Shown here: piece after piece, positions 7,216 to 13,613 of the stretch
How the letters are laid out: each line of letters opens with the position of its first letter
Position numbering within the stretch: position 1 is the stretch's first letter
Assembly: GCA_031261445.1 (NCBI GenBank)
Contig: JAISJQ010000033.1
Span: 1-38,198 of the forward strand
DNA from: Oscillospiraceae bacterium
GTDB taxonomy: Bacteria > Bacillota > Clostridia > Oscillospirales > Acutalibacteraceae
DNA length: 38,198 nucleotides
Direction: 5' to 3'
The notes under the pieces: model-generated
Told to the model about the DNA's origin: nothing
Seen by the model: the letters and a program-made list of their open reading frames with translations, nothing else
Databases searched by the model: none
Translations under genes and position numbers: made by a program

Positions 7216-8349
7216 ATGGCCTTTTCTATGGAAATCCCCGACGCGAACGCGGTGGCGCAGGAACTCATGGCCGCCGTCACGCCAGAGCCCGCCGAGACCG
7301 ATGCCCTACAAGAGCAGGCGAAAGCCAACGCGTTGGCGCTCATGACCGCCAACCTCGACAACATTGACGAGCGAAGAGAGATCATCGGCTCGATTGAACA
7401 GTTTGGCTTTAACACCATCGAGCAGTCCAGCCAGAAGAACGCGCTGCTACAAATCCCCGTGGGGAATCTGAGCAAACAGGGCGATGAGGGCAGTGCCGTG
7501 AGTAAAAGTCTACAGGACTTGCACCACGAAATCAAGGATCTCGACCCTTCGGCGGTGGACTTTGCCAAAGACGGTCTGCTGGGCAAAATCTTCAACCCGA
7601 TTCGTAGCTATTTTGAACGCTACCAAAAGGCCGACGTGGTCATCGCGGGCATTTTGGAGTCGCTGGACAAAGGGCGCACGACCCTGCGCAACGACAATAC
7701 CACGCTGGAACTGGAACAACAATCCCTGCGCGAGCTGACCAAACGTCTCAACAACGAAATCGCGCTGGGCATGGCCATGGACGAGTACATCGAGTCGCAC
7801 ATTGCCGAAGCGCAAGCGGCGAATGCCAACGCCGAGCAAATCCGCTTTGTGCAGGAGGAAGTGCTCTTCCCTCTGCGCCAGCGTTTGCAGGACATGCAAC
7901 AAATGACCGCCGTCAACCAGCAGGGCATCCTCGCCATCGAGGTCATCCGCCGCAACAACCGCGAGCTCATTCGCGGCGTGGAACGCGCCAAAACCGTCAC
8001 CGTTGCCGCGCTAAAAACGGCCGTCATCGTCGCCGCCGCGCTCTATAACCAAAAGGTCGTGCTCAAGAAAATCCAAATCCTCAACGAGACCACCAACAAC
8101 ATCATCGCCGGCACGAGCAAGATGCTCCTAGAGCAGGGCGCACAGATTCAGCAACAGGCCATGGAGACGGGCGTGTCCATCGACACCCTCCAGCAGGCCT
8201 ATACGGACGTCATCACCGCGCTGGACGAAATCGCTTCCTTCAAACAACAGGCACTGCCGCAAATGAAGCAGACCATCGCCCAGTTCCGCACCCTCGCCGA
8301 CGAGGGCGAAAAGCGCATCGCCAAACTGGTGAAAGCCAGTGACAATTGA
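7216..8349 (+). CDS. telA: TelA family toxic anion resistance protein
   Basis: 377 residues, the usual size of TelA/YaaN/KlaA. The family hallmarks are seen: the start of the core with NPIRSYFERYQKADVVIAGI, long amphipathic helices (about 120-370) with LDKGRTTLRNDNTTLELEQ and the central DEYIESH, and the C-terminal TLQQAYTDVITALDEI. TelA proteins are linked by genetics to tellurite and envelope stress tolerance, biochemical role unknown; here the pairing with XpaC- and VWA-type genes suggests a membrane-associated stress module. The ATG follows CAAGGAGAACATT. The TGA stop lies in a short family C run (GACAATTGACAAATCACAATTATGG region). Confidence 0.9.
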   Translation: MAFSMEIPDANAVAQELMAAVTPEPAETDALQEQAKANALALMTANLDNIDERREIIGSIEQFGFNTIEQSSQKNALLQIPVGNLSKQGDEGSAVSKSLQDLHHEIKDLDPSAVDFAKDGLLGKIFNPIRSYFERYQKADVVIAGILESLDKGRTTLRNDNTTLELEQQSLRELTKRLNNEIALGMAMDEYIESHIAEAQAANANAEQIRFVQEEVLFPLRQRLQDMQQMTAVNQQGILAIEVIRRNNRELIRGVERAKTVTVAALKTAVIVAAALYNQKVVLKKIQILNETTNNIIAGTSKMLLEQGAQIQQQAMETGVSIDTLQQAYTDVITALDEIASFKQQALPQMKQTIAQFRTLADEGEKRIAKLVKASDN

Positions 8350-8377
8350 CAAATCACAATTATGGTGGAGGGGTTAA

Positions 8378-9091
8378 ATGTTAAAGCCTGTGTACAAACG
8401 CGTGCTCATCAAGCTCAGCGGGGAATCGCTGGCGGGTGAGCGGGGGATGGGGATCGACTTCCCCACGGTGCTACGCATCTGTGAGCCCATCGCCGAGTGC
8501 GCCCGCATGGGCGTGAAGATGGGCATTGTGGTGGGCGGCGGAAACTTTTGGCGCGGCCGCACCAGCGAGCACATGGATCGCACCCGCGCCGACCACATCG
8601 GAATGCTCGCCACGGCCATGAACACGCTGGCCATCACCGACGCGCTGGAAAATCTGGGCGTGGAGACCCGCGCACAGACGGCCATTGAGATGAGCCGCAT
8701 CGCCGAGCCGTATATCCGTGGCCGCGCCATGCGCCACTTAGAGAAAGGCCGCGTGGTGGTCTTTGGTTGCGGAACGGGCAACCCGTTCTTCTCCACGGAC
8801 ACCGCCGCCGCCCTGCGTGCCGCAGAGATTGAGGCAGAGGTCATCTTCAAAGCCACCAACGTGGACGGCGTCTACGACAGCGACCCGCGCACCAATCCGG
8901 CCGCCGTGAAGTACGACACCCTCAGCTACAGTCAAGTGCTCGCCGGGCAACTGAAGGTCATGGATTCCACCGCCGCCAGCCTCTGCCGAGACAACAACCT
9001 GCCCATCCTCGTCTTCAACCTGAACGACCCGCAGAACATCCTACGCGCCGTGTTGGGTGAGCGCATCGGGACGTTGGTGCAGGAACAATAG
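8378..9091 (+). CDS. pyrH: UMP kinase
   Basis: Phosphorylates UMP to UDP with ATP, an essential pyrimidine step; a cytoplasmic hexamer of the amino acid kinase fold. The 237 residues fit. Visible motifs are [14 protein letters not shown] at the N-terminus, the glycine-rich [10 protein letters not shown], the [11 protein letters not shown] helix, [19 protein letters not shown], and [12 protein letters not shown] for nucleotide binding. It is followed by frr, the classic pyrH-frr order, although rpsB and tsf are absent upstream. The ATG follows GGTGGAGGGGTTAA. The stop codon TAG lies at the head of a family C repeat that separates it from frr. Confidence 0.97.
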   Translation: MLKPVYKRVLIKLSGESLAGERGMGIDFPTVLRICEPIAECARMGVKMGIVVGGGNFWRGRTSEHMDRTRADHIGMLATAMNTLAITDALENLGVETRAQTAIEMSRIAEPYIRGRAMRHLEKGRVVVFGCGTGNPFFSTDTAAALRAAEIEAEVIFKATNVDGVYDSDPRTNPAAVKYDTLSYSQVLAGQLKVMDSTAASLCRDNNLPILVFNLNDPQNILRAVLGERIGTLVQEQ

Positions 9092-9128
9092 CAATGAACA
9101 ATTAACAATGTACAATGTACAATTGACA
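9083..9128. repeat. Family C tract between pyrH and frr
   Basis: GAACAATAGCAATGAACAATTAACAATGTACAATG-type words, overlapping the last pyrH codons and ending just before the frr ribosome binding site. It occupies almost the entire spacer of an otherwise compact essential operon. Confidence 0.65.
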
Positions 9129-9147
9129 GCAAACAAAGGAGAACCCC

Positions 9148-9708
9148 ATGGAACTGCAAGAAGTCTACAGCCTGACCAAAGAGAAAATGCAAAAAACGCT
9201 GCATGTGTTGCAGCATGAGTTCGGCTCTATCCGCGCCGGACGCGCCAACGCGGCGGTGCTCGACAAAATTCTGGTGGATTACTACGGCGTGCCCACGCCC
9301 ATCCAGCAGATGGCGGCGGTCTCCGTGGCGGAGGCACGCTACCTGAACATCCAGCCTTGGGACGTGAGCACCCTGCACCCCATCGAGAAAGCCATTCAAC
9401 AGAGCGACTTGGGCATCAACCCCAGCAACGATGGCCGCGTGATTCGCTTGGCGTTTCCGCCGCTGACGGAGGACAAACGCCGGGAGCTGGTGAAAGAAAT
9501 CAAGCAGTTGGCCGAGCACGCCAAAATCGCCGTGCGCAACGAACGCCGCGACGCGGTGGACAAGCTCAAGAAGATGCAGAAAGCGTCCGACATCACCGAG
9601 GACGACCTGAAGGACGGCGAAAAGAAGATTCAGGAAATCACCGACAAGGCCGTGAAAGACGTGGACGCCGCCGCCGCCGAAAAAGAGAAAGAGGTCATGG
9701 AAATCTAG
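9148..9708 (+). CDS. frr: Ribosome recycling factor
   Basis: RRF splits post-termination ribosomes together with EF-G. The 186 residues match the family. Seen: the N-terminal helix with HELGSIRAGRAN-like HEFGSIRAGRANAAVLDKI, the YYGVPTPIQQMA turn, domain II with NPSNDGRVIRLAFPPLTEDKR, and the C-terminal helix KVRNERRDA-like VRNERRDAVDKLKK. The ATG follows AAAGGAGAACCCC. The last codon and the TAG (9706-9708) are formed by the first CTAGAT word of a family B tract, so the C-terminus runs directly into repeat DNA without an added tail. Confidence 0.97.
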   Translation: MELQEVYSLTKEKMQKTLHVLQHEFGSIRAGRANAAVLDKILVDYYGVPTPIQQMAAVSVAEARYLNIQPWDVSTLHPIEKAIQQSDLGINPSNDGRVIRLAFPPLTEDKRRELVKEIKQLAEHAKIAVRNERRDAVDKLKKMQKASDITEDDLKDGEKKIQEITDKAVKDVDAAAAEKEKEVMEI

Positions 9709-10083
9709 ATGCTAGAGGCTAGATTTTGTGTCAATGCCTTGCGTCTCAAGAAAGACAACAACGTCTAGTACAAAAATCTAGTATCTAGTCTCTGAAATCT
9801 AGCATCTAGATTTGTAGGGGCGAGCTGTGCTCGCCCGCTGATTTCCACCAACACTGTGCTGAAAAATTCAACCCGTAGGGGCGCGCATCGCGCATCCGCT
9901 GTGCCCCACAATCCTTGCTGAGAACCACGGGTCGCCGAGGGCGGCGACCCCCTACACAAGACGGGCGGCAGGTTGCCGCCCCTACAATTCTAGAGGCTAG
10001 ATGCTAGATGTCGCGTCACTACATGTGCAAAAGAACACAACAACGTCTAGTTCCAGAAATCTAGTCTCTAGAATCTAGAATCC
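9704..10083. repeat. Dense repeat cluster between frr and spoIIID
   Basis: Family B tracts at 9704-9728, 9764-9813, 9988-10008 and 10046-10083 alternate with family A hairpins at 9814-9840 (plus), 9875-9901 (plus), 9928-9954 (reverse) and 9962-9984 (reverse). Two B tracts share the same flank (AGAAAGACAACAACGTCTAG and AAAGAACACAACAACGTCTAG type). No reading frame here looks coding. The cluster supplies the stop codons of both bordering genes. Confidence 0.7.
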
Positions 10084-10334
10084 AGCAACGCTTGGTATTT
10101 CTCCCGCGTGGCCATGCCGCCGCGCAGGTGGCGCTGTGCTTTGTTCACGTCCAGCACTTCGCGCACCTCGTGGTACAGCCCGGGGTTGGTCTGCCGCAGG
10201 CGTTGCGCCACGTCCATGTGCACAGTGGACTTGGACACACCAAACTGCTGCGCCGCCGCACGCACCGTGCCCCGCGTCTCCACTATGTATTCCGCCAGTT
10301 CCACGGCGCGCTCTTCCGGTATTGTCGTCCTCAT
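10068..10334 (-). CDS. spoIIID: Sporulation transcriptional regulator SpoIIID
   Basis: Small mother-cell DNA-binding protein that tunes the SigE regulon and the switch to SigK. The 88 residues are the family size. Visible: ERAVELAEYIVETRGTVR, the helix-turn-helix AAAQQFGVSKSTVHMDVAQRL (about 29-49), and the strongly conserved tail region EVLDVNKAQRHLRGGMATREKY. The ATG at 10334 follows a GGGGGG stretch. Upstream is an excellent SigE promoter (10365-10393), as known for spoIIID in Bacillus. The last residues (SRF) and the TAG are encoded by family B repeat words, an odd extension past the conserved end. Confidence 0.95.
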   Translation of the reverse strand: MRTTIPEERAVELAEYIVETRGTVRAAAQQFGVSKSTVHMDVAQRLRQTNPGLYHEVREVLDVNKAQRHLRGGMATREKYQALLDSRF

Positions 10335-10364
10335 ATTGCCCCCCGGTAGTTTGTGTTACGCGCT

Positions 10365-10393
10365 ACTCTATGCGGCAGAGCGCATAAATATTC
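10365..10393 (-). promoter_or_regulatory. SigE-type promoter of spoIIID
   Basis: Minus strand GAATATT (10387-10393) matches the SigE -35 pattern KMATATT exactly; a 14-base spacer follows, then CATAGAGT (10365-10372) against CATACAMT (6 of 8). Spacing is the preferred one. The 5' leader would be about 24 bases. Confidence 0.7.
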
Positions 10394-10418
10394 GGGCGGC
10401 CACAAGAGCCGCCCCTAC
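10393..10418. repeat. Family A hairpin abutting the spoIIID promoter
   Basis: Reverse-oriented copy (CGGGCGGC, CACAA loop region, GCCGCCCCTAC). Its left end touches the first base of the SigE -35 box and its right end lies just upstream of the hisE ribosome binding site. Confidence 0.65.
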
Positions 10419-10441
10419 ATCATCAAAAAGGAGCACATTCC

Positions 10442-10768
10442 ATGCACGACGAACTCTCTCGGCTCTATGCCACCATTCTCGCCCGGCGCGACAACCCCGG
10501 CGAGAACTCCTACACGGGCTATCTTTTTGCGCAGGGACTCGACAAAATCCTCAAGAAAATCGGCGAGGAATGCGCGGAAACACTCATCGCCGCCAAAAAC
10601 GCCGACAACCGCGAGACCATCGGCGAGATCAGCGACCTGCTCTTTCACCTGCATGTGCTTATGGCGCTGCAGGGCATCACGCCCGAAGACATTGCAGGGG
10701 AGTTGGCGCACCGCGCGGAAAAAGCCGGCAACCTCAAGCAGTTTCACCAAACGGACAAAAACTCTTGA
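10442..10768 (+). CDS. hisE: Phosphoribosyl-ATP pyrophosphatase
   Basis: HisE hydrolyses phosphoribosyl-ATP to phosphoribosyl-AMP, the second step of histidine synthesis. The 108 residues fit the stand-alone HisE. The MazG-like all-alpha core is clear: SYTGYLFAQGLDKILKKIGEE (about 21-41) with the acidic metal-binding residues of EECAETLIAAKN, followed by EISDLLFHLHVLMALQG. The ATG follows AAAAAGGAGCACATTCC. No other his genes are in the window, so it is an isolated member of the pathway. The SigE promoter of yabP overlaps its stop codon. Confidence 0.93.
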   Translation: MHDELSRLYATILARRDNPGENSYTGYLFAQGLDKILKKIGEECAETLIAAKNADNRETIGEISDLLFHLHVLMALQGITPEDIAGELAHRAEKAGNLKQFHQTDKNS

Positions 10769-10796
10769 CATAAACGCGATAGCTTGCCCATAGACT
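10768..10796 (+). promoter_or_regulatory. SigE-type promoter of yabPQ
   Basis: ACATAAA (10768-10774) as a -35 against KMATATT, a 14-base spacer, and CATAGACT (10789-10796) matching CATACAMT at 7 of 8 positions. The spacing equals that of the spoIIID promoter. yabP and yabQ belong to the SigE regulon in Bacillus subtilis, which supports it. A TTGACA at 10765-10770 lacks a SigA -10 at 17 bases. Confidence 0.6.
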
Positions 10797-10827
10797 GTAG
10801 CGCAACCAATTTGTTGGAGGTACAGTT

Positions 10828-11112
10828 ATGGAAGAAATTCGCAGTGCCAGCGCGATGCCGCACACTCTGATGTTAGAAAACCGCGAGCTGCTGCGCCTGA
10901 CGGGCGTGTCGGACGTGGACAGCTTTGACGAGCAGGCCATCAGCGTGTTCACCGATTTGGGCGAACTGACCATTCGCGGCAGCGGTCTGCACATCAACAA
11001 GCTCTCGCTCGAGAGCGGCGAGCTGGTGGTGGAAGGGCACGTGGACGCCCTGCTCTACGCCGACAACGGACGGCAACAATCCGGTGGATTTTTCTCCAAA
11101 ATGTTTCGATGA
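10828..11112 (+). CDS. yabP: Sporulation protein YabP
   Basis: Mother-cell sporulation protein with a beta-rich YabP/YqfC fold; its exact role is not known, though mutants in Bacillus fail in sporulation. The 94 residues are typical. Conserved features are PHTLMLENRELLRLTGVSDVDSFDE, AISVFTDLGELTIRGSGLHINKLSLESGEL, and a final ...GFFSKMF(R) tail. The ATG follows TTGGAGGTACAGTT. It heads the yabP-yabQ-divIC-yabR order known from Bacillus. A 7-bp stem (GATGATT 11108-11114 / AATCATC 11123-11129) sits across its stop codon. Confidence 0.93.
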   Translation: MEEIRSASAMPHTLMLENRELLRLTGVSDVDSFDEQAISVFTDLGELTIRGSGLHINKLSLESGELVVEGHVDALLYADNGRQQSGGFFSKMFR

Positions 11113-11146
11113 TTGAGCACTTAATCATCTAGGAGTTGGAGAAAAC

Positions 11147-11866
11147 ATGGTCTACCTACAGGATATGGCGACGCAGACGCGTTTGTTTTTGTTCTTTCTC
11201 GCGCTGGGCTTCTTGTTGGGGCTGGTGTATGATGCCGTGCGTGCGCTACGGGTGCTGTTTCTCTCGCCGCGCCGCCCGACCCTCGTATTGGATGCCGTCT
11301 TCGGCGGCGTGGCCGCGGCCGTGAGTTTCCTAGCTCTGCTCGCGCTCAACGATGGCGACGTGCAGTACTTCAGCCTCTTGGGCGAAGGGCTCGGCGCACT
11401 GGTGTATGCATTCAGTTTGGGGCAAGCGGGGGTACGCTGGCGCGTGCAGATTTTCCGCACAAAAAACAAACTGGTGCAGGCTCTCCTGCGCCCAATGCGG
11501 TGGTTTGTGCGCAAAATCCGCGCGTTTGGGCAAAGAATTGGCGGGGCAATTCATAAACTTTCTGAAAAACAACAACAAAAACGCCAAAAACGCTTGCAAT
11601 CCGCTACGGAAATGCAGTATAATATAAACCATCCAGATCCCCTCGCTCCGGGAGGCAGAAAGGGAAAAGGGCATCTCCGCCGTGGCAAACAAAAAAAAGC
11701 CCCAAAAGAAACAGCAAAAGCGCAGCCGGATTCTCATCTTCCTGCTGTGCCTCGTGTGCGCCGTCGCGGCGGTACGCATAGTGTCGCTGTGGGGAGACGC
11801 CAAAGCGGAAAGGGCGCAAACCGCCGCCACGCTCGAAAAAGCCCAAGCGCTCCAGTTGAACAATGA
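11147..11866 (+). CDS. yabQ: Spore cortex protein YabQ, with a 3' end overlapping divIC
   Basis: YabQ is a mother-cell membrane protein needed for spore cortex formation. The first part carries hydrophobic segments: LFLFFLALGFLLGLVYDAVRALR (about 11-33), a second near 45-70 and a third near 80-95, with the YDAVRALR signature typical of YabQ. The frame stays open for 239 codons and ends only at 11866, so its last 62 codons overlap divIC in another frame by 185 bases; this tail is very basic and unlike the family. A frameshift or a long but real overlap are both possible. The ATG follows AGGAGTTGGAGAAAAC. Confidence 0.8.
   Translation: MVYLQDMATQTRLFLFFLALGFLLGLVYDAVRALRVLFLSPRRPTLVLDAVFGGVAAAVSFLALLALNDGDVQYFSLLGEGLGALVYAFSLGQAGVRWRVQIFRTKNKLVQALLRPMRWFVRKIRAFGQRIGGAIHKLSEKQQQKRQKRLQSATEMQYNINHPDPLAPGGRKGKGHLRRGKQKKAPKETAKAQPDSHLPAVPRVRRRGGTHSVAVGRRQSGKGANRRHARKSPSAPVEQ
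11594..11623 (+). promoter_or_regulatory. SigA promoter of divIC inside yabQ
   Basis: TTGCAA (11594-11599), 18 bases, TATAAT (11618-11623), within the yabQ frame. It gives the vegetative cell division gene a promoter independent of the upstream SigE promoter. Confidence 0.65.
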
Positions 11867-12035
11867 GCGCACCCGCGATGAATTGCGCCTGATTGCCGAG
11901 GCGAGCAATCCAGACCTCACAGAGGCCGAGCGCATCGAACTCTTGCGCCCCATCTATGAGCGGCTGGCGCACGAACAGGGGCTACTCTATCCGGGCGAGC
12001 GCGCGTTTGTCCAAGTGCCGCCGGGCACAGACTAA
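11682..12035 (+). CDS. divIC: Septum formation initiator family protein (DivIC/FtsL-type)
   Basis: Bitopic division protein that works with FtsL and DivIB at the septum. The 117 residues show a short basic cytoplasmic part (NKKKPQKKQQKRSR), one transmembrane helix (about 16-36, ILIFLLCLVCAVAAVRIVSL) and an extracellular coiled coil (AERAQTAATLEKAQALQLNNE), ending with the LYPGERAFVQVPPG motif usual for this group. The GTG at 11682 is chosen because the frame has no better start; the ribosome binding site is weak (AAAAGGG, about 10 bases upstream). Position after yabQ and before yabR is conserved with Bacillus. Confidence 0.88.
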   Translation: MANKKKPQKKQQKRSRILIFLLCLVCAVAAVRIVSLWGDAKAERAQTAATLEKAQALQLNNERTRDELRLIAEASNPDLTEAERIELLRPIYERLAHEQGLLYPGERAFVQVPPGTD

Positions 12036-12112
12036 AAGACTATACCGCAGAGAAATCTGCGTGAACCATAGTGAATTTTCGCAAACAACTTTTCAGGAGG
12101 CAGTTACTTTTC

Positions 12113-12547
12113 ATGGCAATTGAAGAAGGACAAATCATCACCGGTACCGTCAGCGGACTGACAGGCTTTGGCGCATTTGTGGATTTGGGCGACGGCAAGC
12201 GCGGCATGGTGCACATTTCTGAGGTCGCAAACACCTATGTGCAGAACATTCAGGACTACCTTGTGGAGGGGCAGGAGGTTACCGTGCAGGTGCTCACTGT
12301 CGCCGAAAACGGCAAGGTCAGCCTGTCCATCAAGCGACTGATCCCCAAAGACGCGCCCGTGGAAAAACCGCCACGGCGTGAGCCGCCAAAGATCGTCTGG
12401 CAAGGCCCGAAACGCAAGGTGATTGCGCCGGGCGACGTGGACGGCATGATGAGCCGCTTTAAGCAAGTGAGCGAGGAAAAGTGCGGCGAGTTGCGGCGTT
12501 CCACGGATGCCAAACGCGGCGGACGCGGCGGACGGCGGGGACGCTAA
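12113..12547 (+). CDS. yabR: S1 domain RNA-binding protein, YabR-like
   Basis: 144 residues: one S1 domain (about 1-73, IEEGQIITGTVSGLTGFGAFVDLGDGKRGMVHISEVA ... GKVSLSIKRL, quoted in parts) and a basic C-terminal tail rich in Arg and Gly (RGGRGGRRGR). YabR-type proteins probably bind RNA or the ribosome; the exact target is unknown. ATG 12113 is chosen over an in-frame ATG at 12071 because the S1 domain begins right after it and TCAGGAGGCAG lies upstream, with a somewhat long spacer. It follows divIC as in Bacillus; spoIIE, usually next, is not present here. Confidence 0.88.
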   Translation: MAIEEGQIITGTVSGLTGFGAFVDLGDGKRGMVHISEVANTYVQNIQDYLVEGQEVTVQVLTVAENGKVSLSIKRLIPKDAPVEKPPRREPPKIVWQGPKRKVIAPGDVDGMMSRFKQVSEEKCGELRRSTDAKRGGRGGRRGR

Positions 12548-12653
12548 CCGGCTGGGCTTTCCGCCTGTGCCTATGGGCACGCGCCCCATACAAACATCAA
12601 TCAACTTTTCTGGCATTTGCGCCCAACGTTTGGCGTTTGGATTGGAGTTTGGT

Positions 12654-13613
12654 TTGTTATTCAGTCTGATTGTCCCGTGCTATAACGAAGAAGACAACGT
12701 GCTGCCATTCCTCTTGGCGGCACGCGATGCGTTGGACGGGCAGGCCTACGACTGGGAACTCATCTATATCAACGACGGCAGTCAGGACGGCACGCGCGAC
12801 CGCCTGCGGACACTGGCGGCGGAGCATCCCAAGACCGTGCGTGCGGTGACGTTCTCGCGCAACTTTGGCAAAGAGGCCGCGCTGCTGGCCGGACTGCACC
12901 ACGCAAAAGGCGACGTGCTGTGTTTCATCGATGCCGACCTGCAACAACCGCCCGCCTTCGCCGCCGAAATGCTCCAGACACTCCTGCGCGATCCAGACTT
13001 AGACTGCGTGTGCGCCGTGCAGGAAGTGCGCCGCGAGGGCAAGCTCCTCTCGGCGGTCAAGGGCGCGTTCTATAAGCTGGGCAACAAGCTGACGGATGTG
13101 GATTTCGTCAATGGCGCAAGCGATTTCCGCGTTTTTCGCCGTCCTGTCGCGGACGCCCTGTTGGCACTCACCGAGGGGCAACGCTTCAGCAAAGGGCTCT
13201 TTGCGTGGGTGGGCTTCGACACGCTCTATGTGCCGTACCGCGCCGCCGAACGCCTAGCGGGCAAGAGCAAGTGGTCGCCCGTGGGACTGCTGCGCTACGG
13301 TCTGGGCGGCATCATCTCCTTCACCACGCGCCCCCTGCGTGCGGCCGTGGTCGTCGGCATCGTCAGCGCACTGCTCAGTTTAGTGTACCTGGTGGCGGTG
13401 TGGATTCAGAAGCTGTTTTTCTCCATCGATGTGCCGGGCTACGCCACCATCGTCACGCTGGTACTGCTGCTGGGCGGCCTGCAACTGTTCTTTTTCGGCG
13501 TGCTGGGCGAATACCTTGCGCGGGTCTTCACGGAGACCAAGCGACGGCCACCGTATATCATCAAAGAAGCGCTCAATACTAATGACATACACGAAAGCGA
13601 GGAAATCCAATGA
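12654..13613 (+). CDS. Family 2 glycosyltransferase, DPM1/GtrB-type
   Basis: About 319 residues. An N-terminal GT-A domain starts LFSLIVPCYNEEDN and contains ELIYINDGSQDGT, FSRNFGKEAALLAGLHHAKGD, the DXD-type FIDADLQQPP (about 95-104) and the acceptor-side NGASDFRVFRR and KWSPVGLLRY motifs. Two C-terminal membrane helices follow (about 243-266 and 277-303). This is the plan of undecaprenyl- or dolichyl-phosphate sugar transferases such as GtrB/YkcC, which load a sugar on a lipid carrier. A TTG at 12654 after TTGGAGTTTGG is preferred because the protein family begins there; the frame stays open further upstream, so the start is uncertain. Its TGA overlaps the ATG of the next gene. Confidence 0.87.
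   Translation: MLFSLIVPCYNEEDNVLPFLLAARDALDGQAYDWELIYINDGSQDGTRDRLRTLAAEHPKTVRAVTFSRNFGKEAALLAGLHHAKGDVLCFIDADLQQPPAFAAEMLQTLLRDPDLDCVCAVQEVRREGKLLSAVKGAFYKLGNKLTDVDFVNGASDFRVFRRPVADALLALTEGQRFSKGLFAWVGFDTLYVPYRAAERLAGKSKWSPVGLLRYGLGGIISFTTRPLRAAVVVGIVSALLSLVYLVAVWIQKLFFSIDVPGYATIVTLVLLLGGLQLFFFGVLGEYLARVFTETKRRPPYIIKEALNTNDIHESEEIQ

Noticed and set aside
9704-10083. CRISPR array
   Set aside because: Repeats are not direct, not evenly spaced, vary in core sequence and occur in both orientations; no cas genes nearby.
10108-10773. Plus-strand open frame of 221 codons
   Set aside because: It is antisense to spoIIID and out of frame with hisE, both of which have clear family motifs.
12507-12653. 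Upstream start for the glycosyltransferase
   Set aside because: The stretch overlaps the S1 gene and gives a non-conserved leader; a TTG with a GGAG site lies just before the family's first conserved strand.
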